In this document: positions 35,240-42,875 of the stretch, piece by piece
Position numbering within the stretch: position 1 is the first letter of the stretch
Layout: each line of letters opens with the position of its first letter
DNA from: Deinococcus aquiradiocola
Lineage (GTDB): Bacteria > Deinococcota > Deinococci > Deinococcales > Deinococcaceae
Length of the DNA stretch: 64,000 nt
Reading direction: 5' to 3'
Assembly: GCF_014646915.1 (NCBI RefSeq)
Contig: NZ_BMOE01000008.1
Location: forward strand, 107,664-171,663
The notes under the pieces: generated by a model
What the model saw: the letters and a program-made list of their open reading frames with translations, nothing else
What the model was told of the DNA's origin: nothing
Databases searched by the model: none
Made by a program: the position numbers and the translations under genes

Positions 35240-35410
35240 TGTTGAACGGGCGTTCACATGCCGTGAACCTTTGCACTCCACGCGGGACGGCCCTGCAGGA
35301 CCGCACCACCCGCACGGGCGCGCAGGCCCCGTTAACGGCCGTTTAACCGCGCGCCCCTAGCCTCCATGCAGGCGAGTTCCCTTTCCTTCTCCCGCCCTGG
35401 AGGCACCCTG

Positions 35411-36679
35411 ATGAACAGCACCTTCAACAAGTACTGGCCCCTGCTGGCCCTGCCGGTCGCGGCGGCCATCGTCGCCGTGCCGTACCTGCCCGGCCCGGCC
35501 CACACCCGCAGCGACGCCGCCCAGCGCGGGACGGCCCAGGCCAGCCCCGATCAGAACGGAGCTGCCCAGAACGACACGACACAGGACGGCGCGGCACGGA
35601 ATGCCGCGCCGCAGAACGACGCGCGCACCAGTCCGTACCAGGCGCCGCTCACGCCGGACGCTGGCACGCCGGAGGCCACGGCTCCCCAGGCGACGGCCCC
35701 CACCACTCCCCAGGCGACCGCGCAGGACACCGGCACGCGCGGCCGCTCCGGCAGCACCGCCCTGCGGCGCGTGTACGACGCGTCCGTCCGCAGCGCCGTG
35801 CGCGTCAACGTCGGCGACAGCGGCATCGGCAGCGGGTTCTTCATGTCGGCGAACGGCCTGATCCTCACGGCCGCGCACGTCCCGCTCGGCGACAGCAGCG
35901 CCAGACTGAGCGTCACCACGCAGGCCGGACAGGACCTGCCCGTCACGCTCGTCGGGTACGACGAGGTGCGCGACCTCGCGGTCCTCAAGGCCGACGGACA
36001 GGACTTCCCGGCCCTGACGCTCGCGGCCAGCACCCCGGGCGTCGGGGCGGGCGTCGTCGCCATCGGCAACTCGCGCGGCAGCTTCGACGGGGGCCGCGCG
36101 GGCGCCGTCACGGCCCTCAACGTCTCGCTCGACCCGACCTTCCCGAGCAACATGGTGGAGTCCAGCATGCCGCTCGCGCCGGGCGACTCGGGCGGCCCGG
36201 TCCTGAACGCGCAGGGCGAGGTGGTGGGCGTCAGCACCGCCATCAGCAACCAGAACGGCAGTTTCGCGAGTTATTTCGTGCCGGTCACGCAGGACAGCGC
36301 CGTCCTGAAGCAGCTCGTGTCGGGCGTCAAGCGCGGCGTGCCGGTCCTGGGGATCGGCGTCACGGACGCCCGCTCGTCGACCGGGCAGGACGGCGTGCTC
36401 GTCACGTCCGTCACGCCGGGTCTCGGTGCGGCCCGCGCGGGCCTGAAGGGCGGCACCGTCCGCGAGTTCCGGGACGCGTCCGGCGACGTGCAGCAGGACT
36501 TCTCGGGCGCGGACATCATCGTGGGCGTGGACGGCCGGGCCGTCAGCACCCCGGCGGGCCTCGTCGCGTACCTGCGCGGCAAGCAGGTCGGGGACCGCGT
36601 GACGCTGCGCGTCGTGCGTGACGGCCGCACCCTGAACCTCACCGTGACGCTGAGCGCCAAACCCACCGATCAGGGGTGA
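35411..36679 (+). CDS. Trypsin-like serine protease with PDZ domain (HtrA/DegP type)
   Basis: A 422-residue secreted or membrane-anchored protease. An N-terminal hydrophobic segment (YWPLLALPVAAAIVAVPYLPG) is followed by a 90-residue low-complexity linker (TAPTTPQATAQ...). The chymotrypsin-fold domain has the triad: His in TAAHVPLG (about residue 156), Asp in VRDLAVLKAD (about 190) and Ser in PGDSGGPVL (about 260). A C-terminal PDZ region (GVLVTSVTPGLGAARAGLKGG...DIIVGVDGRAV) binds C-termini of substrates. TGGAGG seven bases before ATG 35411. First gene of the operon that ends with a two-component system. Confidence 0.88.
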   Translation: MNSTFNKYWPLLALPVAAAIVAVPYLPGPAHTRSDAAQRGTAQASPDQNGAAQNDTTQDGAARNAAPQNDARTSPYQAPLTPDAGTPEATAPQATAPTTPQATAQDTGTRGRSGSTALRRVYDASVRSAVRVNVGDSGIGSGFFMSANGLILTAAHVPLGDSSARLSVTTQAGQDLPVTLVGYDEVRDLAVLKADGQDFPALTLAASTPGVGAGVVAIGNSRGSFDGGRAGAVTALNVSLDPTFPSNMVESSMPLAPGDSGGPVLNAQGEVVGVSTAISNQNGSFASYFVPVTQDSAVLKQLVSGVKRGVPVLGIGVTDARSSTGQDGVLVTSVTPGLGAARAGLKGGTVREFRDASGDVQQDFSGADIIVGVDGRAVSTPAGLVAYLRGKQVGDRVTLRVVRDGRTLNLTVTLSAKPTDQG

Positions 36680-36681
36680 CA

Positions 36682-36879
36682 ATGGACGGCGTGAAGGTCC
36701 CCCCGCCCGCCCGAACTGCCCGCCGCGCCCGGCGGTTCGACCAGCCGCGCGCGACGCTGGCCCTGCTGCTGCTGAGTGCCGCCGTGTTCGGCGCGAGTGC
36801 CCTGAAGGCCGCGCACGTCCTGCCGGAGCGCGCGCCGCACCCGTCCGTGTGGGACGGCACCCCGGACGGCACGCGGTGA
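36682..36879 (+). CDS. Small single-span membrane protein, 65 residues
   Basis: One helix ([22 protein letters not shown]) preceded by a basic segment ([15 protein letters not shown]), so N-in, C-out topology. No family recognised. It starts two bases after the protease stop with GGGGTGA just upstream, and its TGA overlaps the next GTG, so it belongs to the operon. It may be an accessory to the heme membrane protein that follows. Confidence 0.6.
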   Translation: MDGVKVPPPARTARRARRFDQPRATLALLLLSAAVFGASALKAAHVLPERAPHPSVWDGTPDGTR

Positions 36880-37571
36880 AGGAGACGGGCCAGCCGCAGG
36901 CAGAAGGGACCGGTCAGGACGTGCGGGCCTCCCGGCACGACCCGGTTCAGGCGGCCGTGGCGCTCCTGACGGGCCTGCTGCTCGGCCTGCTCGTGCTGGC
37001 GTGGGGCATGGCGTACCGGGGCACGCTGGCGGGCGGTTGGAGCCGCGCGCTCCTCACGCAGACCGGCCAGTACGGCAGCCTGCTGCTCGCCGCGACCTGC
37101 GTGCTCGGCAGCCTGATCGGCACGCGCTTCCTGCCGCAGGTCCTGAACGCCGCCCTCAAGACCGGCTGGCACGGCGTCCTCGCGGGCTTCGCCATGACGC
37201 TGTGCGTCGTGCACGGCGCGTTCACGCTGGTCGGCCCGCGCGCCCTCACGCTCCCCGAACTGCTCGTGCCGGGCCGCGCCCCGCAGGACACGCTGCCGCT
37301 CGCGCTCGGCACGCTCGCCCTGTACGTCCTGGCGACCGTGTACGTCACGTGGGCGCTGCGCGGCCGGATCGGCGTCCGGGCCGCCCGCGCCCTGCACCTG
37401 CTCGCGTACCCGGCCTTCGTGCTCGGCACGCTGCACGCCACCTGGCTCGGGCACGCGGGCGCCACCGAGGCGCTCGGGTCGGCCGCCGTGGGCGCCGCGC
37501 TCGCCGTGCGCCTCCTGACGCTCACCTTCGCGCGCGGCCGGACCGCCGCCCGTCCGGCAGGGGAGACCTGA
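36876..37571 (+). CDS. Ferric-reductase-like transmembrane protein (heme b binding)
   Basis: A 231-residue protein with about six helices. His residues spaced as heme ligands appear in [20 protein letters not shown] (about residues 95 and 107) and [19 protein letters not shown] (about 171 and 183). This pattern is that of the ferric-reductase-like/MsrQ-YedZ domain, which carries b-type heme and moves electrons across the membrane. No flavin domain is attached. GTG 36876 overlaps the previous stop; its own TGA overlaps the response-regulator ATG (TGATG). Confidence 0.75.
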   Translation: MKETGQPQAEGTGQDVRASRHDPVQAAVALLTGLLLGLLVLAWGMAYRGTLAGGWSRALLTQTGQYGSLLLAATCVLGSLIGTRFLPQVLNAALKTGWHGVLAGFAMTLCVVHGAFTLVGPRALTLPELLVPGRAPQDTLPLALGTLALYVLATVYVTWALRGRIGVRAARALHLLAYPAFVLGTLHATWLGHAGATEALGSAAVGAALAVRLLTLTFARGRTAARPAGET

Positions 37572-38230
37572 TGCGTCTGCTGCTCGTCGAGGACGACCCG
37601 CGCATCGCCGGGCCGCTCTCCGAGACGCTCAGCGAGGCCGGGTACACCGTCACCACCTGCACGGACGGCCCCGGGGGCCTGCACGAGGGCCTCAGCGACC
37701 TGTACCCGCTGATGGTGCTGGACGTGATGCTGCCCGGCATGGACGGCTTCGAGGTGGCCCGCCGCCTGCGCGAGGCGGGCATCGAGGCCGCCATCCTGTT
37801 CCTCACGGCGCGCGGCGAGGTCGGCGACCGCGTGCAGGGCCTCGACCTCGGCGGGGACGCGTACCTCGTCAAGCCCTTCGAGACGCCCGAACTGCTCGCC
37901 ACGCTGCGCGCCATCGGCCGCAAGGGCAGCAGCCGCACCGCCCTCCTCGCGTTCGGCGGCGGGCGCGGCCAGCTCGACACGGTGGGCCGCACCGTCCGCT
38001 GGGACGGCACGGAAGTCGCCGTGACGGGCCGCGAGTACGCGCTGCTCGACACCCTCCTGCAGAGCCGGGGCCGCTGGTTCACCCGCGAGGAACTCCTGTC
38101 GCGCGTGTGGGGCCTGGACTTCAGCGGCGAGGCGCGCATCGTGGACGTGTACGTCCGCTACCTGCGCCGCAAGCTCTCCCCGGACGTCGTGCAGAGCGAA
38201 CGCGGACGTGGGTACCGCGTGGACGCCTGA
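37571..38230 (+). CDS. OmpR/PhoB-family response regulator
   Basis: A 219-residue regulator. Receiver domain: acidic pocket EDD (8-9), phospho-acceptor Asp51 in [12 protein letters not shown], Thr79 and Lys101 (LVKPFE). DNA-binding winged helix about residues 130-218: LTGREY-like [31 protein letters not shown]...[12 protein letters not shown]...GRGYRVDA. Partner kinase begins two bases after its stop. Target genes are not shown; autoregulation of this operon is the simplest guess. Confidence 0.93.
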   Translation: MRLLLVEDDPRIAGPLSETLSEAGYTVTTCTDGPGGLHEGLSDLYPLMVLDVMLPGMDGFEVARRLREAGIEAAILFLTARGEVGDRVQGLDLGGDAYLVKPFETPELLATLRAIGRKGSSRTALLAFGGGRGQLDTVGRTVRWDGTEVAVTGREYALLDTLLQSRGRWFTREELLSRVWGLDFSGEARIVDVYVRYLRRKLSPDVVQSERGRGYRVDA

Positions 38231-38231
38231 C

Positions 38232-39587
38232 GTGCACGCGGCCCGCCCCTCCCGCGCGCGCCACCTGTCGCTGCGGACCCGCATGGCGCTCGCGGCGGGC
38301 CTCGCGTGCGTGTTCGTGGCCGTGGTGCTGTCCTTCGGGCTGTACGTCGTCGCGCAGCGCTTCGTGCAGCAGGCGCAGCTCGACCGCCTGACGAGCGCGG
38401 CGACCGTCCTGCACGAACGCGTCGAGAACAGCCTGATGTTCGGCCGGTACGACATCGACGACGTGATGGGCCGCGACGTGCCCGGCGACATCCAGCTGCG
38501 CGCCTCGGTCGGCGGCACCGTCGTCATGAGCAGCCGCCAGTTCCCCGGCGACCTGCCGCTCGCCGTGTCGCCGGGCGTGTACCGCCTCGGGGACCGCTAC
38601 GTGCTCGCGCAGCGCCTCGGGCCGCGCAGCGGGTACGCGCTCCTCACGCTGGCCCTCTCCGGTCAGGGCACCGACGACGCCCGCCGCGCCTTCCTGCGCG
38701 CCGTGCTGTTCATCCTGCCCTGCGTGCTGCTGCTCGCCTGCCTCGCCGCGTGGTGGGCGGGCGGCCGCATGCTGCGCCCCATCTCCGCCCTCGAACAGGA
38801 AGCCCGGATGATCGGGCAGAGCGGCGACCTGACGCGCCCCCTGCCCGGCACGGACGGCCACGACGAACTCTCCCGGCTCGCCGGGACGCTCCAGGCGAGC
38901 TTCCGGCAGCTGGCCGACACGCGCGCGCGCGAGGTGCAGTTCCTGCGGTCCGCCGCGCACGACCTGCGCAGCCCCCTCGCGGCCCTCAAGACGCGCGTCG
39001 CGCTGTCCCTCAGCCGAGACCGCGACGCGGCCCGCTACCGGCAGGACCTGCACGAGATCGGCACGGACCTCTCGCGCCTCGCCACGCTCACCGAGCATCT
39101 GCTGCTCCTCGCGCGCAACCCGCAGACCCTCGCCCGCCGCAGCGTGCCGCTGCTCGGCGTCGCCGCAGACGCCGTGGACGCCGCCCGCAGCCGCTTCCCC
39201 GACACGGACCTCGACCTGAGCGGCGAACAGCTGACCGTGCAGGGCGACGCCGTGCTGCTCGGGCAGGCCGTCACGAACCTCCTGCAGAACGCCGTGCATC
39301 ACGCGCCCGGCAGTGCCGTCACCCTGACGCTCGCCCGGCAGGACGACTGGGCCACCCTCCGCGTCCACGACGACGGTCCCGGCGTGCAGGGCGCCGTCCT
39401 CGACCGGCTCGGCGAGGCCTTCTACCGCCCGGACAGCGCCCGCAGTCCCGGCCGCGAGGACGGCGGACACGGTCTCGGGCTCGCCATCGTGCGGCACGTC
39501 GCGGCCCTGCACGGCGGGCACCTCGACCTGCACAGCACGCCCGGCGAGGGCTTCACCGCCGTCCTGCGCCTGCCGCTCGATCCCTGA
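38232..39587 (+). CDS. Sensor histidine kinase
   Basis: A 451-residue membrane kinase. Two helices (about 20-45 and 155-180) enclose a roughly 110-residue extracytoplasmic sensor region. A HAMP linker (RMLRPISALEQEARMIG, about 185-240) leads to the H-box SAAHDLRSPLAALKTRV with His243 and to the ATPase boxes N (NLLQNAVHHAPG), G1 (DDGPGV) and G2 (GGHGLGLAI). GTG 38232 is one base after the response-regulator stop. Cotranscription with a heme membrane protein and a secreted protease suggests envelope or redox sensing. Confidence 0.92.
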   Translation: MHAARPSRARHLSLRTRMALAAGLACVFVAVVLSFGLYVVAQRFVQQAQLDRLTSAATVLHERVENSLMFGRYDIDDVMGRDVPGDIQLRASVGGTVVMSSRQFPGDLPLAVSPGVYRLGDRYVLAQRLGPRSGYALLTLALSGQGTDDARRAFLRAVLFILPCVLLLACLAAWWAGGRMLRPISALEQEARMIGQSGDLTRPLPGTDGHDELSRLAGTLQASFRQLADTRAREVQFLRSAAHDLRSPLAALKTRVALSLSRDRDAARYRQDLHEIGTDLSRLATLTEHLLLLARNPQTLARRSVPLLGVAADAVDAARSRFPDTDLDLSGEQLTVQGDAVLLGQAVTNLLQNAVHHAPGSAVTLTLARQDDWATLRVHDDGPGVQGAVLDRLGEAFYRPDSARSPGREDGGHGLGLAIVRHVAALHGGHLDLHSTPGEGFTAVLRLPLDP

Positions 39588-39714
39588 ACGTCGGCCTGCC
39601 CGCTGTGATCTTTGGGGTCCCGTGATGTAAGAACGCTGAAACACCCGTCTTCTTAAGATGCTCACACTGGGCACATCATGGCCTCCCTGCCTGACCCTGC
39701 CCCGAGGAGCTCCC

Positions 39715-40479
39715 ATGCAAGACACCATGCTGCCGCACCACTGGAACCCGGCCCTCATCGTCCTCTCCTTCCTCATCGCGTCCGTCACGTCCTTCCTCGC
39801 CCTGGAACTCGCGCGCCGCTTCCGTCAGGACGGCAGCGTCACCGCCCCCCTCGCGCTGGGCGGCGTGCTCGGGTACGGCATCTGGGCCATGCACTTCATC
39901 GGCATGATCGCCTTCGAGCTCTCCACCAACGTCACGTACGGCCTCCCGCTGACCCTCATCAGCGGCCTGAGCGCCGTCGCCTTCCTGATCGGCGCGAGCT
40001 TCTACATGGTCCGCGGCACCCCCACCCTGCCGCGCATCCTCGTCAGCGGCGTCATCGCCGGCATCGGCATCTGCCTCATGCACTACCTCGGCATGGCCGC
40101 CATGCAGGCCAACGCCGTCACCTCCTACCTCCCCGTTCCCTTCGCGCTCAGCGTCCTGATCGCCGTCGGTGCCGCCAGCGTCGCGTTCTTCCTCTTCTCG
40201 CGCGTCATGACCGCCACGTACAGCCTCGTGCAGCGCCTCGCCATCCAGACCGGCGCGGCCCTCGTGATGGGTCTTGCCATCGCCGGCATGCACTACACCG
40301 GCATGGCCGCCGTGCGCTTCAACATGAGCACCGAAGTCGTCAACCTCGTCAGCGGCACCGACCCCCAGAACCTCGTGTACATGGTGGTCGGCGCGACCAT
40401 CCTCGTGTTCGTCGGCACGTACATCGCCATCCTCGCCGACCAGCTCTCCACCAAACCCTCCCGGATGGCCGGCGACTGA
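39715..40479 (+). CDS. Stand-alone MHYT-domain membrane protein
   Basis: A 254-residue seven-helix protein with three MHYT-type motifs: MHFIGMIAFE (about residue 58), MHYLGMAAMQ (about 121) and MHYTGMAAVR (about 192). The Met/His residues near the outer face are proposed to bind copper and sense O2, CO or NO. Most MHYT proteins carry GGDEF/EAL or kinase domains; this one has only a short tail. GAGGAG five bases before ATG 39715. An intrinsic terminator follows. Confidence 0.88.
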   Translation: MQDTMLPHHWNPALIVLSFLIASVTSFLALELARRFRQDGSVTAPLALGGVLGYGIWAMHFIGMIAFELSTNVTYGLPLTLISGLSAVAFLIGASFYMVRGTPTLPRILVSGVIAGIGICLMHYLGMAAMQANAVTSYLPVPFALSVLIAVGAASVAFFLFSRVMTATYSLVQRLAIQTGAALVMGLAIAGMHYTGMAAVRFNMSTEVVNLVSGTDPQNLVYMVVGATILVFVGTYIAILADQLSTKPSRMAGD

Positions 40480-40495
40480 AGCCCCCTCACTCCAG

Positions 40496-40527
40496 CGCCC
40501 CCGACCGCGACGTCGGGGGCGTTCATT
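40496..40527 (+). terminator. Intrinsic terminator behind the MHYT gene
   Basis: CGCCCCCGAC (40496-40505) pairs perfectly with GTCGGGGGCG (40512-40521), then TTCATTT. Confidence 0.8.
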
Positions 40528-40542
40528 TGCACGACACAAAAG

Positions 40543-40566
40543 AAAAACCCCGCCCGGAGGCAGGGT
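40543..40566 (-). terminator. Intrinsic terminator of the minus-strand tRNA cluster
   Basis: On the minus strand CCCTGCC-tccg-GGCGGGG is followed by TTTTTCTTTT, just beyond the tRNA-Arg 3' end. Confidence 0.8.
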
Positions 40567-40571
40567 CTCTG

Positions 40572-40648
<77 letters not shown>

Positions 40649-40669
40649 ACATGGCTTTGACGTAAAGCT

Positions 40670-40758
40670 TGGCGGAGAGGGAGAGATTTGAACTCTCGGT
40701 ACCTTTTGAGTACGCAGTCTTAGCAGGACTGTGGTTTAAGCCGCTCACCCACCTCTCC
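40670..40758 (-). tRNA. tRNA-Ser (anticodon GCT)
   Basis: Acceptor GGAGAGG/CCTCTCC, anticodon arm CAGTC-CTGCTAA-GACTG, long variable arm and T-arm GAGAGTTCAAATCTCTC; discriminator G and CCA encoded. 89 nt. Confidence 0.95.
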
Positions 40759-40785
40759 AGGCGGAATTACGTCGATTGTACACGC

Positions 40786-40873
<88 letters not shown>

Positions 40874-40921
40874 TGGTTTGGGTGGGAAGCGCCAGGGCTG
40901 GCTGCCTTCAGCGCGTAGAGG

Positions 40922-40950
40922 AGTATATGTGGCGTTGCTGATTCTGTCAA
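40922..40950 (-). promoter_or_regulatory. Consensus sigma-70 type promoter for the minus-strand tRNAs
   Basis: TTGACA (40950-40945), 17-bp spacer, TATACT (40927-40922), directed at tRNA-Ser(TGA). Confidence 0.85.
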
Positions 40951-41014
40951 CCCGGGGGCCGGGCGGGAGAACGGAGGGGTCTGCCGGGCGGGCGGCGATG
41001 CCGGGTCCGGCTTC

Positions 41015-41043
41015 TTGACATGTCGGCCGGGCGTCCCTAAAAT
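41015..41043 (+). promoter_or_regulatory. Consensus sigma-70 type promoter for tRNA-His/tRNA-Leu
   Basis: TTGACA (41015-41020), 17-bp spacer, TAAAAT (41038-41043). Confidence 0.85.
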
Positions 41044-41097
41044 AGCTAGGCTGTAATGAGGGCCAGAAACGGCCTGAAGTTGTGGCGTGGGGCCTGT

Positions 41098-41175
41098 GGT
41101 GGGTTTAGCTCAGTCGGTTAGAGCGCCGCTCTGTGGAAGCGGAGGTCGTGGGTTCAAATCCCATAATCCACCCCA
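41098..41175 (+). tRNA. tRNA-His (anticodon GTG)
   Basis: Acceptor GTGGGTT/AATCCAC with the extra G-1 paired to C, anticodon arm CCGCT-CTGTGGA-AGCGG, T-arm GTGGGTTCAAATCCCAT; CCA encoded. 78 nt. Confidence 0.95.
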
Positions 41176-41293
41176 AACACGAATACCGGGGGACTTCACC
41201 TGGCTGGATGCTGGAGTCTGGAGTGTCTATGAATTTCGCCGCCTTCGCGGTGGGGCCCGAGGGCCAAGCTGCGGCAAGCGGTCGTGACTTCTT

Positions 41294-41378
41294 GCGGGGA
41301 TGGCGGAACTGGTAGACGCGCCAGATTTAGGCTCTGGTATCGAAAGATGTGAGGGTTCAAGTCCCTTTCCTCGCACCA
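41294..41378 (+). tRNA. tRNA-Leu (anticodon TAG)
   Basis: Acceptor GCGGGGA/TCCTCGC, anticodon arm CCAGA-TTTAGGC-TCTGG, long variable arm, T-arm GAGGGTTCAAGTCCCTT; CCA encoded. 85 nt. Confidence 0.95.
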
Positions 41379-41389
41379 TAAGCGTGAAG

Positions 41390-41417
41390 CGGCCCTCCTG
41401 TAGGGCCGTTCCTTTTT
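41390..41417 (+). terminator. Intrinsic terminator between tRNA-Leu and trigger factor
   Basis: CGGCCCT (41390-41396), loop CCTGT, AGGGCCG (41402-41408), then TTCCTTTTT. Trigger factor then needs its own promoter or read-through. Confidence 0.75.
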
Positions 41418-41455
41418 GAAGACCGTTTCAGGGTTACATCCGGAGGAAGAAGACA

Positions 41456-42772
41456 ATGGCAGAACTGGTGAGTCAAAACGGCAACAAGGTGGAGTTCAAG
41501 GTCACGGTGCCCGCAGCCGAGGTGAGCCGCGCCTACCAGCAGGTCTGGACCGCCATCTCGCGTGACGTGCGGGTCCCCGGCTTCCGTCCCGGCAAGGCGC
41601 CCCGCAGCGTCCTCGCGAAGCGCGTCGGCATGGGCTACGTGGACAGCGAGGTCCGTGACCGCCTGCTGGAAGTCCACTACCCCCAGGCCGCCCGCGAACT
41701 GAAGCTGAACCTCGTGGACGCCAGCATCGACCCCGGCGCCCTCAAGGACGGCCAGGCCTTCGACTTCGGCGTGACCGGCGAGACGTACCCGCAGGTGAAA
41801 CTCGGCGACTGGAAAGGCGTGAGTCTCAGCGCGCAGGCGCCCGAGATCACCGACGAGGTGCTGGAGCAGACCCTCACGGACCTGCGTGAACGCAACGCGA
41901 CCTTCGAGAGCGTCGAGCGTCCCATCGAGGCGAGCGACATGGTCACCATCCAGGAACTCGCGGAAGGCAGCGAGGAGCAGAGCGGCAGCTACCCCGTGTA
42001 CCTCGACATGGCCGAAGCGCACGTGCGCGACGCCCTCGTCGGCAAGAACAAGGGCGACGAGGTCGAGATCACCGTTCCCGCCCACCAGCACGGCGACCAC
42101 GAGCACCCCGCCCACACCGTCAAGGTGCGCGTGGAGGACGTCAAGCACAAGCAGCTGCAGGCGCTGGACGACGAGTTCGCGAAGTCCCTGAACTTCGAGT
42201 CGCTCGACCGTCTGCGCAGCGACCTGAAGACCGAACTCGAGACCCGCGCGGGCCGCGAGGGCGACACTGCCCGCCGCGAGGAGTTCGTCACGGCCCTCAC
42301 GGAAGGTATGGAGGTCGAGATTCCCCAGGCGCTCCTGGGCAACCGCCGTGAGGCGATGCTCGAGGAGATCCAGGCGGACCTGTCCCGCCAGGGCGTCAAG
42401 TGGAGCGAGTACGAGAGCTTCATGCAGGAGCAGGGCAAGCTCGACGAGTTCATGGCGGACCTCGCCAAGAACGCCGAGACGCGCGTGCGCCGCGACCTGG
42501 CGCTCGAACAGCTCGCCGAGGACCAGGGCCTGCAGCTGACGGACACGCAGTTCAACGCGGCCCTCAGCGCGCTGGCGCAGTCGAACAACATGACCGTGCA
42601 GCAGCTGCGCACCCAGCTCGGGCCGAACGGCCTGAACGGCTACTACGCCAGCATCGTGCGCGAGCAGGCGCTCAGCCAGGCCATCAGCCAGCTCGGCCAG
42701 CCGGAAACGGCCGAGCAGAAGGACGCGCCCGCCGAAGAGACGGAAACCGCGCCCACCGAAACCGCCGAGTAA
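41456..42772 (+). CDS. tig: Trigger factor (ribosome-associated chaperone)
   Basis: A 438-residue chaperone that binds the ribosome exit tunnel. The N-terminal ribosome-docking signature GFRPGKAPRSVLAKRVG lies about residues 44-60; the PPIase-like middle spans about 155-245 (SDMVTIQELAEG...), and the C-terminal helical arms follow, ending with an acidic tail AEQKDAPAEETETAPTETAE. GGAGG about 9 bases before ATG 41456. It follows two tRNA genes and precedes a strong terminator. Confidence 0.94.
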   Translation: MAELVSQNGNKVEFKVTVPAAEVSRAYQQVWTAISRDVRVPGFRPGKAPRSVLAKRVGMGYVDSEVRDRLLEVHYPQAARELKLNLVDASIDPGALKDGQAFDFGVTGETYPQVKLGDWKGVSLSAQAPEITDEVLEQTLTDLRERNATFESVERPIEASDMVTIQELAEGSEEQSGSYPVYLDMAEAHVRDALVGKNKGDEVEITVPAHQHGDHEHPAHTVKVRVEDVKHKQLQALDDEFAKSLNFESLDRLRSDLKTELETRAGREGDTARREEFVTALTEGMEVEIPQALLGNRREAMLEEIQADLSRQGVKWSEYESFMQEQGKLDEFMADLAKNAETRVRRDLALEQLAEDQGLQLTDTQFNAALSALAQSNNMTVQQLRTQLGPNGLNGYYASIVREQALSQAISQLGQPETAEQKDAPAEETETAPTETAE

Positions 42773-42783
42773 TCCGGCCCCCC

Positions 42784-42822
42784 AGCAGCGCCCCCCGGTC
42801 CACACGGCCGGGGGGCGCTGCT
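42784..42822. terminator. Strong hairpin between convergent tig and HD-GYP genes
   Basis: AGCAGCGCCCCCCGG (42784-42798) and CCGGGGGGCGCTGCT (42808-42822) form a perfect 15-bp stem with a 9-base loop. Confidence 0.75.
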
Positions 42823-42875
42823 CTGCTGTTCCTTGGCGCTTGCGGTGGGCGTGCCGCCGGGCCGCGCACTGCCCC

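Noticed and set aside
35252..35268. Shared operator GTTCAC...GTGAAC at 35252 and 60948
   Set aside because: Half-sites agree but spacing differs (5 versus 8 bases) and the flanking genes are unrelated; recorded in region notes only.
35366..35410. Upstream in-frame ATG 35366 as start of the protease
   Set aside because: It lies only two bases behind TAGCCT, too close for a start, while ATG 35411 has TGGAGG at seven bases and begins the signal-like segment.
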